Assembly (NCBI GenBank): GCA_002402105.1
Contig: NVVD01000001.1
Span: 253,256-317,255 of the forward strand
DNA length: 64,000 nucleotides
DNA from: Candidatus Cloacimonadota bacterium
Lineage (GTDB): Bacteria; Muiribacteriota; UBA6191
Direction: 5' to 3'
The translations under genes were made by a program, and so were the position numbers. Position 1 is the stretch's first letter. Each line of letters opens with the position of its first letter. The notes under the pieces were generated by a model. That model ran no database searches and was not told the DNA's origin. It saw nothing but the letters and a program-made list of their open reading frames with translations. Below are positions 33,169-41,213 of this stretch, one piece after another.

Positions 33169-33358
33169 GAGACCTAAAAAGTTAAACCAAAAGCTTTCCT
33201 CATTAAAAACTTCTTGTTAGAAGATACAAAAGACATTTTCTTTTCGTAGTTTTAGAAACTTTTTTACCTTTGTTGCGTAGTATATTGTAGTTAGAGCATA
33301 GTTTTTATTTTTTAATGAAATAAAAAAGAGTGTTTAATCAATGTTTAAGAGGTATACA

Positions 33359-35038
33359 ATGTTATTACGAACTTTATTCTTAGTTATTTTAGTTAGCTTA
33401 CAACCCCTACAGGCAAGAGAATATATAACTCAATCTCAATTACAGGCTTCTGTCATTGAAGATTTACCTGGCAGAATAGGTACTGACTTTGCAAGAGAAC
33501 GTGACCCTGAAAATATGACCGCAAATGCGATTTCAAAAATAGGCTCTTTATTAAGTAACTTTTCAGGGATAACATTGGGTGGCATCGGTGGAATAGCCGT
33601 ACTTGGTTTAGCTGGTATAATTTCAGCGCCACTTGCAGCAATTGGAGCGGCAGCTATTGGTACTTTAGCCTTAGTTGGTACTATGAATGATCCTCAAACA
33701 ACTCAAGCTCATTTGGGGCGTAGCATGATGAATGGTGGGATGCTTGGTGGTTATTCACAAAATGTAGCCTTTGGAGCACAGTCAACAAATCGTGGAATCA
33801 TGGGAAATGTTTTTGGTGTTACTGGAGACAGAACAAGATATGGTGTCGGTAGTCTAGGTGTTTCATCTGATCAAAGAGCTCCAGTATATGTAAATATGCA
33901 ATCTCCTCATGTTAATAATGTATTTAATAGAGGATATAATTTTGCATCATATGATAGTGGTTATACAAATGATTTTGGGGCTTTTGGACCAGCAAGTGCT
34001 ACAAGTTCAGAAAATTTAAAAACATCGAATGCTCCTAAAGCTCCTGGTTTTTCATATAATGGTTTTAATACTAATAGAAATTATGGTGGATTACACCCAA
34101 GTCAAATGATGAGTAATGGTAGATATGATCGACGTGGAGATCAAACTTTTACAAACTTTTTTTCAAGATCTGATTCAGAAAGACGTAGAACAGCTCCTCA
34201 AGGCAACAATACTCCTTCTGGTAGAAATAGATTCAGTGGTCCAAGTTATGATGTAAACTGGAGAAACACGCGAGGTAAGGTTGGTTCCTCATTGAGTACT
34301 AGTAATCAATATGCAGGTAAAGGTTTTGCTTCAAACTCTCCTCAAGGAGGTTATTATAAAAATGGCTTTCAAAATAATCAAAGGTTTGAAACTTCAAATA
34401 CTAGGTTTCCTTTTAAAAATGGTAGCTATAGAGTTAATTTTGGTTTTCGTCCTCAAGCAAGACCTCCTTTTCAATTTAATAATACAAGACCTGTTCAAAA
34501 CTATGATGTAAGAGGTCCAAATCAATATTCTCTTGGTAATGCTTATTTTACTAATAATTTATCAAATAACTATGATAGAAGGTTTCAAGGAAGCAACGGA
34601 TTTACTCCAAATCAAGGATATACTCCATCAAGTAGTATAAATACACAGAGTTATACTCTACCTCCACAAGTTGCTCCAGGGTCTTTTGCTCAACCAGCAT
34701 TTCAAAGTCCATCAAGAAACTTTTCAAATGGAGTAATTAACATGGCTGCACCATCAACGATTTTTAATGAGATTAAAAACCCAGAGCAAGCTCAAGTTGT
34801 AGCAGAGGTTTCAGATACAAGAGGACAATCAACTTATAATAATTCAAACCAAGTAATGATGGGGGCAATGGCACCAGTTTCTAGTTTTGAAAGTGTTGAT
34901 GAATTACAACTAGAAAAGAAAAGATTATATGATATGCTCTTAAATGCAGTTCATAATAATGACGAAGAGAGTCGTATCAAATATTTCAAACAATATTCAC
35001 TTGTTTCTGAAAAACTAGATATGCTTTTAGCAAAATAA
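33359..35038 (+). CDS. Large secreted Asn/Gly/Phe/Arg-rich low-complexity protein
   Basis: About 559 residues. ATG 33359 is chosen because AAGAGG is six bases upstream. A signal peptide ends near L-Q-A. A Gly/Ala-rich hydrophobic stretch (about 60-100, G-G-I-G-G-I-A-V-L-G-L-A-G) resembles glycine-zipper membrane segments. From about 140 to 470 the sequence is strongly biased to N, G, S, F, R, Y and Q (N-N-Y-D-R-R-F, N-G-S-Y-R-V-N-F-G-F). The last 40 residues form a charged helix. The composition suggests an extended, self-associating surface or matrix protein; this is inference. It has its own strong terminator. Confidence 0.65.
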   Translation: MLLRTLFLVILVSLQPLQAREYITQSQLQASVIEDLPGRIGTDFARERDPENMTANAISKIGSLLSNFSGITLGGIGGIAVLGLAGIISAPLAAIGAAAIGTLALVGTMNDPQTTQAHLGRSMMNGGMLGGYSQNVAFGAQSTNRGIMGNVFGVTGDRTRYGVGSLGVSSDQRAPVYVNMQSPHVNNVFNRGYNFASYDSGYTNDFGAFGPASATSSENLKTSNAPKAPGFSYNGFNTNRNYGGLHPSQMMSNGRYDRRGDQTFTNFFSRSDSERRRTAPQGNNTPSGRNRFSGPSYDVNWRNTRGKVGSSLSTSNQYAGKGFASNSPQGGYYKNGFQNNQRFETSNTRFPFKNGSYRVNFGFRPQARPPFQFNNTRPVQNYDVRGPNQYSLGNAYFTNNLSNNYDRRFQGSNGFTPNQGYTPSSSINTQSYTLPPQVAPGSFAQPAFQSPSRNFSNGVINMAAPSTIFNEIKNPEQAQVVAEVSDTRGQSTYNNSNQVMMGAMAPVSSFESVDELQLEKKRLYDMLLNAVHNNDEESRIKYFKQYSLVSEKLDMLLAK

Positions 35039-35046
35039 ATTTTAAA

Positions 35047-35082
35047 AACTCCCTGATATTTTTATCAGGGAGTTTTTTTTTG
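35047..35082 (+). terminator. Strong rho-independent terminator
   Basis: Perfect 12-bp stem AACTCCCTGATA/TATCAGGGAGTT with a TTTT loop and a run of at least eight T. Ends the 33359 gene. Confidence 0.93.
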
Positions 35083-35101
35083 CCTGAAATTTTTTTGACT
35101 T

Positions 35102-35130
35102 TTGCTCTTAGTCTTGTTTTGCTGTACAAT
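35102..35130 (+). promoter_or_regulatory. Putative pyk promoter
   Basis: TTGCTC (35102-35107), 17-bp spacer and TACAAT (35125-35130), 48 nt upstream of the pyruvate kinase start and just after a terminator. Confidence 0.6.
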
Positions 35131-35178
35131 CCAAAAATAAGATTGAGATATATTTCACTAAAGACTTGGAGAAGATTT

Positions 35179-36633
35179 ATGAGAAAAACAAAGATTGTTG
35201 CAACGGTTGGGCCTGCATGTTCATCAGAAGAAAGTTTGAAACTATTGATGAATAAAGGAGTCAATGTTTTTCGTTTAAATATGTCTCATGGAGAACATGA
35301 AATAGTTGAAGGCTTAATAACTATGATTCGTTCGTTGAATAAAGAGCTAAAAAAGAATGTAGGTATCTTAATGGACCTACAGGGGCCAAAGGTTAGAGTT
35401 GGTAAATTTGAAAATGATCAAATTGAATTAGAAAATGGACAAATTTTCACATTTGATCAAAACGAAGAACTTGGTACAAACGAAAGAGTATCAACAACTT
35501 ATCCAACTATTTATCAAGATGTTAAGCGTGGAGACCAAATTTTATTAGATGATGGAAAAATGGAAGTGCGAGTTCTTGAAGTTTCGGGGACATCAGTTAT
35601 CACTAAAGTAATTCAGGGTGGAATTCTTAAAAATAAAAAAGGAATGAACTTACCCGAAGTTACCATTGGTTTGCCTGCTATAACTGATAAAGATATGGCT
35701 GATTTAAAATTTGGTGTTGAGCATGATATTGACTATATCGCTCTTAGTTTTGTACAAAGATATCAAGATGTTGTTTATTTAAGAAATATATTAAAAATGC
35801 ATAAAAGAGAAGATATAGGTATTATTTCAAAGATTGAAAAGCTAGGGGCTGTTGAAGACTTAGAAAGAATTGCTAAACTATCTGATGCTGTGATGGTAGC
35901 TCGTGGAGACTTAGGTGTTGAAATTAGCCCAGAAAAGGTTCCTAATGTACAAAAAAGAATCATATCTATTTGTAATAGATTAGGAAAACCAGTAATTACT
36001 GCTACTCAAATGTTAGATTCTATGGAGAACAGCCCAAAACCAACAAGAGCAGAAGCATCAGATGTTGCCAATGCTATATTAGATGGTACAGATGCTGTAA
36101 TGCTTTCTGGAGAAACAGCAGCAGGTAACTTTCCCGCTGAATCCGTAGAAATGATGAGAAAAATTATCATCGAAACAGAAAAAGAAATGGGATATGATAT
36201 TAGACCTTTTACATATTTTGACTTTGATGGTGGTCTTGATCAAGAGGCTATTAGTTACTCTACTTGTCAAATAGCAAAAGCAGTTAACGCTAACTTAATT
36301 TGTTGTTTTACCTCTGCTGGAAAACAAGCTTTACGTGTTTCAAAATTTAGGCCTCAACATCCTATTATTGCTGTAACTTATACTGAAAAAACAGCAAATA
36401 AAGTAAGTTTATATTGGGGAGTTGTTCCGATTGTATTAAAAGAATCAAGCTCAAATACATTAGATGATGAGATTATCGAAGCAGATCATAAGTTGATTGA
36501 TAAAAAGTGGGCTTTAGAGGGTGATAAGTTGATTATTACGGCTGGTATTCCATTGCATATTTCTGGTTCGACTAATGCTATTAAGATTCACTCTGTTTGT
36601 GATGAGACCACACTAGAGAGCTCTTACCGATAA
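35179..36633 (+). CDS. pyk: Pyruvate kinase
   Basis: 484 residues. It converts PEP and ADP to pyruvate and ATP, the last step of glycolysis. The N-terminal M-R-K-T-K-I-V-A-T-V-G-P, the substrate-binding F-R-L-N-M-S-H-G and L-M-D-L-Q-G-P-K, the active-site I-I-S-K-I-E, M-V-A-R-G-D-L-G-V-E and I-T-A-T-Q-M-L-D-S-M are all intact. The C-terminal domain (V-F-T-S-A-G-K-Q-A-L-type) is present, so allosteric control is possible. ATG 35179 follows GGAGAAG. The stop lies 13 nt before the second hairpin element. Confidence 0.97.
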   Translation: MRKTKIVATVGPACSSEESLKLLMNKGVNVFRLNMSHGEHEIVEGLITMIRSLNKELKKNVGILMDLQGPKVRVGKFENDQIELENGQIFTFDQNEELGTNERVSTTYPTIYQDVKRGDQILLDDGKMEVRVLEVSGTSVITKVIQGGILKNKKGMNLPEVTIGLPAITDKDMADLKFGVEHDIDYIALSFVQRYQDVVYLRNILKMHKREDIGIISKIEKLGAVEDLERIAKLSDAVMVARGDLGVEISPEKVPNVQKRIISICNRLGKPVITATQMLDSMENSPKPTRAEASDVANAILDGTDAVMLSGETAAGNFPAESVEMMRKIIIETEKEMGYDIRPFTYFDFDGGLDQEAISYSTCQIAKAVNANLICCFTSAGKQALRVSKFRPQHPIIAVTYTEKTANKVSLYWGVVPIVLKESSSNTLDDEIIEADHKLIDKKWALEGDKLIITAGIPLHISGSTNAIKIHSVCDETTLESSYR

Positions 36634-36646
36634 TTTCTTTTTATGC

Positions 36647-36746
36647 GGTTTCATCTGATGAAATCTTTTGTCCTTCCTTGTTTTCTCAAGTACGAAATGT
36701 ACTAGTCGAAAACAAGCAGGCCAAAATATACTCATCATATGTAACC
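36647..36746 (+). repeat. 100-nt covarying hairpin element, copy B
   Basis: Same length and fold as 8962-9061. GGTT 36647-36650 pairs with AACC 36743-36746; TGATGA 36656-36661 with TCATCA 36732-36737; TTTTG 36666-36670 with CAAAA 36722-36726; CTTGTTTTC 36677-36685 with GAAAACAAG 36708-36716; and AGTAC 36689-36693 with GTACT 36699-36703 around a 5-nt loop. Bases invariant between copies include GGTTT, TCTTTTG, both apical GTAC words, GTCG, CAAAAT and the terminal AACC. It lies 13 nt after the pyk stop. Confidence 0.85.
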
Positions 36747-36807
36747 AGATTTTAGGCTAGTTATTATTTGTACTTTTTAACCCTCTATTTTATAGGGATG
36801 GAGGCAA

Positions 36808-37230
36808 ATGAGATATTATATAATTGAACCAGAGGTATCTATATCTTTAGGAGAGGGTAGCGTTTTGAGTACTGCTACTCATCCCCCAACTATTGAAAAG
36901 TTAGATTTAATATTTGAAGGCTGGCTTGGAGACGATATTTTAGAAACTTTTCCATGTTTTTTTGTAACAGAAAAATTAAAAAGGTTGATTCAATTTAATA
37001 ATTTATCCCAAGTAGAATTTGAAGAAATATCAATTATTAAATCGGATGCACTTTTAGAGTTTAACATTCAAAAAAAAATACCTAAGATATATTTGTTAAA
37101 AATATCAGGTGAAGCAAAAATTAATGATTTTGGAGTTTCTAAAGATAATTTATTGATAGTATCTGAGCTGTGTTTAAAAGTTTTGAAACAATCAAATGTA
37201 AATCATTGTGATATTGAAGAAATAAGTTAG
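36808..37230 (+). CDS. Small protein resembling an orphan immunity protein family
   Basis: 140 residues, cytoplasmic, acidic. Its layout (M-R-Y-Y-I-I-E-P-E-V, then F-E-G-W-L-G-D-D-I-L-E-T-F-P-C-F-F-V-T, D-F-G-V-S-K-D-N-L-L-I-V-S-E, and N-H-C-D-I-E-E near the end) matches a family of small uncharacterised proteins I associate with toxin/immunity loci; I recognise the pattern but know no demonstrated function. ATG follows GGAGG. First of five small genes in the second accessory island; no cognate toxin is visible. Confidence 0.6.
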   Translation: MRYYIIEPEVSISLGEGSVLSTATHPPTIEKLDLIFEGWLGDDILETFPCFFVTEKLKRLIQFNNLSQVEFEEISIIKSDALLEFNIQKKIPKIYLLKISGEAKINDFGVSKDNLLIVSELCLKVLKQSNVNHCDIEEIS

Positions 37231-37241
37231 AGAGTATAAAT

Positions 37242-37261
37242 AAGTATCAGACATTTTTATG
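37242..37261 (+). repeat. Dispersed motif AAGTRTYAGACRTTT, copy 2
   Basis: AAGTATCAGACATTTTTATG, 12 nt after the stop of the 36808 gene. See copies at 9150 and 39247. Confidence 0.5.
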
Positions 37262-37304
37262 TATTGAAAATTGTTTTTCAGAAGAAACTATAAAAAGGTT
37301 ATAA

Positions 37305-37613
37305 ATGTATAAATGTTTAGTTTGTGCTTGGACTGGCTTAGAAGAAAACCCTATTAAAGATTTATTTAGTTTTGAAGTTTGTGGCTGTTGTGGATGCCAA
37401 TATGGTTATGATATAAAAAATTTAAGAGATGTTATTACCTATAGAGAGGGTTGGTTATTAAATAGTGCGCCTTGGTTTGACAATGAAATTAATTTAGAGA
37501 AACAAGAAAATAATAGACCTGAAAAGTGGTCTATTGAAAAAGCAAAAGCTAGAATAAAAGATCACTTGTCATCGATGAAATTTAAAATTAATGATAAAAA
37601 AGATATTTACTAA
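37305..37613 (+). CDS. CPCC-type cysteine-rich small protein
   Basis: 102 residues. The N-terminal half carries C-L-V-C-A-W-T-G-L and C-G-C-C-G-C-Q-Y-G-Y-D, four to five Cys arranged as a zinc-ribbon-like CPCC domain, though the first motif reads C-L-V-C. The C-terminal half, with Y-R-E-G-W-L-L-N-S-A-P-W-F and R-P-E-K-W-S-I-E-K-A, fits the family in which a Y-R-x-x-W-L helix precedes a K-P-x-x-W segment. Such proteins are frequent next to immunity genes in polymorphic-toxin islands. The stop overlaps an open frame that continues into the next entry. Confidence 0.65.
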   Translation: MYKCLVCAWTGLEENPIKDLFSFEVCGCCGCQYGYDIKNLRDVITYREGWLLNSAPWFDNEINLEKQENNRPEKWSIEKAKARIKDHLSSMKFKINDKKDIY

Positions 37614-37963
37614 CAAATAAGTTAGTCTCAGAAATTGAGGGGCAATTAATAATAGAGCACCAAGATAAAATAATTTTTAATGAAAGTGATATCCTATTAT
37701 TGGAGTTATCTGACTTTTTGAAAGTTTGGATAAATGATATTGAGAATAATTTATTCAAAAACTTTGAATATGAGTCAATGGACTATGAGGAGAGTCCTAT
37801 TTTTACATTTAAACTAATGGGTGATGAAGTAATATTTGATACTCTTTGGAAGGTAGATACTTTTGACTATCCAATAGGATTAAATAAAGTGAAGTTATTT
37901 GAGTCTATAAAACTATTTATCAAAAACTTAGAAAGTAAACTCAATGAAAAGACTTGTGTATGA
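37598..37963 (+). CDS. Small island protein, probably lacking a normal start codon
   Basis: The only usual start is TTG 37700 (87 residues), but the same frame is open and protein-like back to 37598: L-V-S-E-I-E-G-Q-L-I-I-E-H-Q-D-K, then I-L-L-L-E-L-S-D-F-L-K-V-W. A good ribosome binding site, GAGGGG (37637-37642), lies before two in-frame ATA codons (37649 and 37652), not before the TTG. Either a rare start is used or the gene has lost its 5' end. The predicted product is acidic with an alpha/beta pattern, like the neighbouring immunity-type proteins. It overlaps the next gene by ATGA. Confidence 0.5.
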   Translation, partial: KRYLLTNKLVSEIEGQLIIEHQDKIIFNESDILLLELSDFLKVWINDIENNLFKNFEYESMDYEESPIFTFKLMGDEVIFDTLWKVDTFDYPIGLNKVKLFESIKLFIKNLESKLNEKTCV

Positions 37964-38577
37964 CTCTTAAAATAAAATTAAATAATTTATTAAAAGAAGA
38001 AGATGACGACAAAATTCTTGAAATATTCTATCAACTTCATGAAGAAGAAGGTGGCATTTACAGTATCGGGCTAGCTTTACATTTGATGACAGCTCCTTTT
38101 GATGATTCATATAGTTCAAATAAAGTTTTAATCGGTTTATTTAATACCCCATTTGAATATTTATCAGCACTATTTAGTGCTTATATCTATATTAGTATAG
38201 AACCAATAGATAGATCTTTTATTAAAGTTTTAGAAAAATATCCAAATAATAGTGAATCTAATTATTACCTTGCAGAGTATTATGACTTTCATGATAATAT
38301 TGAAGAATCTAAAAAATATTTAAAAAAATCATTATCTCTTAAAGGGTTCCCTTCTAATAGATTATTAGAGTTAAAACTTTATGCAGACCAACTAACAGAT
38401 AATGAAAGAAAAAAGAAATTCTCTAAAATAGAAAATGAAATTATTAATAAAATGGGAGAAATTGATTATCACCTTGGAACTAATATAGATGACTTTATTA
38501 TGGATTATTTTAATGAGTATATATTGCAAACATCTATATCTAGCATTAATTGGGACTCAATAAAGTTATTAGAGTAA
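37960..38577 (+). CDS. Helical TPR-like protein in the accessory island
   Basis: About 205 residues from ATG 37960, overlapping the previous stop (ATGA). Predominantly alpha-helical. A central TPR-like pair occurs around S-N-Y-Y-L-A-E-Y-Y-D-F-H-D-N and E-E-S-K-K-Y-L-K-K-S. The rest is acidic. No catalytic motif. Its size, charge and neighbours fit an immunity-protein-like role, but it is not recognised as a known family. Confidence 0.5.
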   Translation: MTLKIKLNNLLKEEDDDKILEIFYQLHEEEGGIYSIGLALHLMTAPFDDSYSSNKVLIGLFNTPFEYLSALFSAYIYISIEPIDRSFIKVLEKYPNNSESNYYLAEYYDFHDNIEESKKYLKKSLSLKGFPSNRLLELKLYADQLTDNERKKKFSKIENEIINKMGEIDYHLGTNIDDFIMDYFNEYILQTSISSINWDSIKLLE

Positions 38578-38708
38578 ATGTAAAACTTGAAAAGCTATGA
38601 ATCTTTCGAGGTATCATTCTATTTAGTTAATTTACCATGATTTTGAAAACTCTTGCGTATATGCTAATAATAATGTTTTTTTTTAAAATAATTAAGGAGT
38701 AGAGAAGT

Positions 38709-39212
38709 ATGTTTAAATATTTTGAAAACCCAGAAAAGTACTCATATCTAGAAAAAAGTAGTACTACGTGTTGTATATGTAATGAAGAAAAATCAATTTT
38801 GTATTCTATCGCTACAGATGATTTTGAATGCTGTTGTAATGAATGTTTACTTGAAGGTAAATTGATTGAGGCTGGGACATGGATTAATGATTGTGACCCA
38901 AATAATTATGATAGTAATGTCATAACATATCAAACTCCACCATTACCTACATGGCAGGACCTTAATTGGCCGATTGTAGACGGCACCTTCTGTGTTTTTA
39001 TTAAGCTTGCTTCAAAAGTAGACTTTGATAATAATATCGAGAAGTTTAGAAGTGCTGCCTTGCCAATAGAAGTCGACTTATCTCAAATTGAAGAATTATG
39101 GGAGGCATTGCCAAATAAAAAAATTACCTCATTACAAGATGGTAATTACGATACTAGCTTTTATTTATTTCGCCATAACGAAAGTTATTATTGGATATGG
39201 GATGCATCATAA
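38709..39212 (+). CDS. CbrC-like (UPF0167) cysteine-containing protein
   Basis: 167 residues. It starts M-F-K-Y-F-E-N-P-E-K, then has C-C-I-C and C-C-C-N-E-C-L, arranged as in the CbrC/UPF0167 family, where F-x-Y-H-P-x-P is followed by a zinc-binding four-Cys domain and an I-A-D-G-like segment (here L-E-G-K-L-I-E-A-G). The middle P-T-W-Q-D-L-N-W-P is also family-like. E. coli CbrC affects colicin E2 tolerance; no direct function is proven for most members. A strong SD (AAGGAG) precedes the ATG. Last gene of the accessory island. Confidence 0.65.
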   Translation: MFKYFENPEKYSYLEKSSTTCCICNEEKSILYSIATDDFECCCNECLLEGKLIEAGTWINDCDPNNYDSNVITYQTPPLPTWQDLNWPIVDGTFCVFIKLASKVDFDNNIEKFRSAALPIEVDLSQIEELWEALPNKKITSLQDGNYDTSFYLFRHNESYYWIWDAS

Positions 39213-39246
39213 TTTGAAAGAAAACTAAGGCTTTTACTCAATAGGT

Positions 39247-39266
39247 AAGTGTTAGACGTTTTTATG
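39247..39266 (+). repeat. Dispersed motif AAGTRTYAGACRTTT, copy 3
   Basis: AAGTGTTAGACGTTTTTATG, 35 nt after the CbrC-like stop. Confidence 0.45.
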
Positions 39267-39359
39267 CTTAATCTAGTAGGTTTACTATTGTTAAAAAAAG
39301 GTACAGAAAAAGTGGCTTGTTTTTGAGCTACAATTGAGTTTATATCTTTTTTAGATTTG

Positions 39360-39440
39360 TTATTCATCCTTTTGGTATTCTAATATGTCGGATGTTTCAC
39401 ATTCTAGCTCTTTACAAATTTTATTGAGAGTTTCTTTATT
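39360..39440 (-). pseudogene. C-terminal remnant of an XRE/Cro-type HTH regulator
   Basis: On the minus strand the frame reads K-E-T-L-N-K-I-C-K-E-L-E-C-E-T-S-D-I-L-E then Y-Q-K-D-E-stop. This is the classic last helix and tail of small Cro/C1 (HTH_26-like) regulators, where L-x-K-I-C-x-x-L-x-C-x-x-x-D-I-L-E is conserved. An in-frame stop lies just upstream and no recognition helices remain. It is therefore a truncated remnant, consistent with decay at the edge of an accessory island. Confidence 0.7.
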
Positions 39441-39477
39441 TTAATTAGTATTCATTTGGAGTTAGTTTTTATTTAAC

Positions 39478-39505
39478 TTGTATTGTGAGCTTGATAGGGT
39501 ATAAT
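39478..39505 (+). promoter_or_regulatory. Putative rpmE promoter
   Basis: TTGTAT (39478-39483), 16-bp spacer and a perfect TATAAT (39500-39505), 54 nt before the L31 start. Confidence 0.6.
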
Positions 39506-39559
39506 TTCGATCATTAAAATTGGCTGTATGGAATCAGCTATTAATTATAGGAGATTAAG

Positions 39560-39817
39560 ATGCAAAAAAATATTCATCCAAAAAATGATTTAACTACATT
39601 TAGATGTGGTTGTGGAGCAACATTTGAAACATTATCAACAAAAACTAATGTGATTTTAGATATTTGTTCTTCATGTCATCCATTTTATACTGGTAAGCAG
39701 AAATTTATTGATATCGCTGGTCGAGTTGATAGATATAATAAGCGTTTTGCTCAAAAATCTGAGCCAAAAAAAGAGCCAGAAGCAAAGGAAGAAAAAACAG
39801 AAGAAGCTGGTAAATAA
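39560..39817 (+). CDS. rpmE: Ribosomal protein L31 (zinc-binding type)
   Basis: 85 residues. [17 protein letters not shown] and [14 protein letters not shown] are diagnostic of bacterial L31 of the C+ type, in which the Cys residues bind zinc. The C terminus has an acidic/Lys tail of about 18 residues beyond the usual end. It is a component of the 50S subunit at the intersubunit bridge. Monocistronic, with its own promoter and terminator. Confidence 0.95.
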   Translation: MQKNIHPKNDLTTFRCGCGATFETLSTKTNVILDICSSCHPFYTGKQKFIDIAGRVDRYNKRFAQKSEPKKEPEAKEEKTEEAGK

Positions 39818-39854
39818 TTGTATTTATCAATACTGTTTTAAGCTTGCTTAAGAT

Positions 39855-39890
39855 AAAAGGTCTTTTATTATTTAGAAGACCTTTTTTTTT
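39855..39890 (+). terminator. rpmE terminator
   Basis: AAAAGGTCTT (39855-39864) pairs with AAGACCTTTT (39876-39885), followed by a T run. Confidence 0.88.
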
Positions 39891-39949
39891 AATAAATTAT
39901 ATTTTTCAATATGAAGTTTTGTTCAGTATAAAAATAGGAAAAATTTGTA

Positions 39950-39977
39950 TTTGGATATAGAAACATTTATTTATAAT
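39950..39977 (+). promoter_or_regulatory. Possible promoter of the pseudopilin operon
   Basis: TTTGGA (39950-39955), 16-bp spacer and TATAAT (39972-39977), 57 nt before the first gene. Confidence 0.4.
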
Positions 39978-40033
39978 GTATCGTAGTATGTTTTAACTAT
40001 AGTTTTATTTGGGAGAATTAAAAAAGCTGTTTT

Positions 40034-40660
40034 ATGAATTTTCGTTTGGTCTTATTTTTAATATTTTTGGTTCTTGCTTTTGTAGCTTTTGTAGGTAAAG
40101 ATGTTTTTACTTCTTTGGCTAGAAAGAGTGATTCAGAAAAATTAAACAAAATCGTTAGAACAGGATATGAGGGCCCTTCAAAAGTGGCCGTGAATAGATT
40201 AAATCTAATTAAAGGCTATACACGAATTAAGCATAAAAATAGTTTAATTACAGGTAAAAACTTGGCAGAAAGAAGATACTTAAACTCTTTGGATAATCTT
40301 TTAAAAGAAAAAAAGAGCTTAAAAGAAAAGCAAGATGCTAGAAATATCACAAAGTTTTTAGAAACAGAAGCAGGTCAATTATTAGATTTAGGTTTAGAAA
40401 AGTTGAGACAGGGTAATAGAGATGAAGCTAGAATCTATATTACACAAGCTTTAGATATGCATTCAAATTTTGACGAAGCTATTTATATGATTTTCTTGAA
40501 AACTTTAATACACTCATATGTACATGAAAAAAATGTTAAAAGAGTTGATGAGTCTGTATTAAAATATTTATCTATAATTAAAAAAGAATATTCTTTTAGG
40601 CAATTAAGTGAATATGTAAACGAACTAATAGATCGTATTGAAGAGAAGCGTGATGAATAA
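40034..40660 (+). CDS. Membrane-anchored helical protein, first gene of pseudopilin operon
   Basis: 208 residues. An N-terminal transmembrane segment (residues about 4-20, L-V-L-F-L-I-F-L-V-L-A-F-V-A-F) is followed by a basic coiled-coil-like region and a TPR-like unit near the C terminus (L-D-L-G-L-E-K-L-R-Q-G-N then E-A-R-I-Y-I-T-Q-A-L). It overlaps the first prepilin gene by 8 bp, suggesting a structural or assembly role with the pseudopilins. It is not a recognised Gsp/Pil component. Confidence 0.65.
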   Translation: MNFRLVLFLIFLVLAFVAFVGKDVFTSLARKSDSEKLNKIVRTGYEGPSKVAVNRLNLIKGYTRIKHKNSLITGKNLAERRYLNSLDNLLKEKKSLKEKQDARNITKFLETEAGQLLDLGLEKLRQGNRDEARIYITQALDMHSNFDEAIYMIFLKTLIHSYVHEKNVKRVDESVLKYLSIIKKEYSFRQLSEYVNELIDRIEEKRDE

Positions 40661-41213
40661 AAAAGGAATGACATTAATAGAAGTTTTGGCGGCACTCGCT
40701 CTTTTATCAGCTTTGTTGATTCCTATTTTTTTATTGATTTCGTTTTCTTCTAAAACAGTCTATCGCTCTACCAATGATATTTTAGCAGCGTCTGTAGCTC
40801 TTGAGCGAATCGAAGAGCTACGAAGCTTACCTTATTTTAAATTAGAAAATATATTACTTGGTTTAGATGAAAATATGACTCAAAGACCTCCTTCATCTAA
40901 AGTGTTATATGGCCCTTTTGAAAGTTATCAAGAGCAGCCTGATATTATTCAGCCAAATTGTTATAACGCTGGTAATGTTGTTTTTCAGTGCTTTACTTAT
41001 TTATCATATTTTCCGGAACCAAACCCTAATCCTAATGACCCTAAATTTTTAGAGAAGCGTAAACGTATCAGAGCTAGACTCAGAATTTTTTGGAAGGATA
41101 GATTGTCTTCCTCTGTTTATATTGATCAAGACTTGAGTTTTGATACGTTAATTCATGATGAAAACTATAATCCAAAACCGCTATTAGATTCATTTAGTGA
41201 TGGAGGAAACTAA
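40653..41213 (+). CDS. Type IV prepilin-like protein (pseudopilin)
   Basis: About 186 residues. M-N-K-K-G-M-T-L-I-E-V-L is a type III signal: a short basic leader, cleavage after Gly, and the conserved Glu at mature position 5, followed by a hydrophobic helix. The remainder is soluble, with a K-R-K-R-I-R-A-R-L-R stretch. ATG 40653 is preferred over an upstream in-frame TTG because it gives the canonical leader. Minor pseudopilins of this kind initiate pili or type II secretion filaments; the motor and secretin genes are not adjacent. Confidence 0.88.
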   Translation: MNKKGMTLIEVLAALALLSALLIPIFLLISFSSKTVYRSTNDILAASVALERIEELRSLPYFKLENILLGLDENMTQRPPSSKVLYGPFESYQEQPDIIQPNCYNAGNVVFQCFTYLSYFPEPNPNPNDPKFLEKRKRIRARLRIFWKDRLSSSVYIDQDLSFDTLIHDENYNPKPLLDSFSDGGN

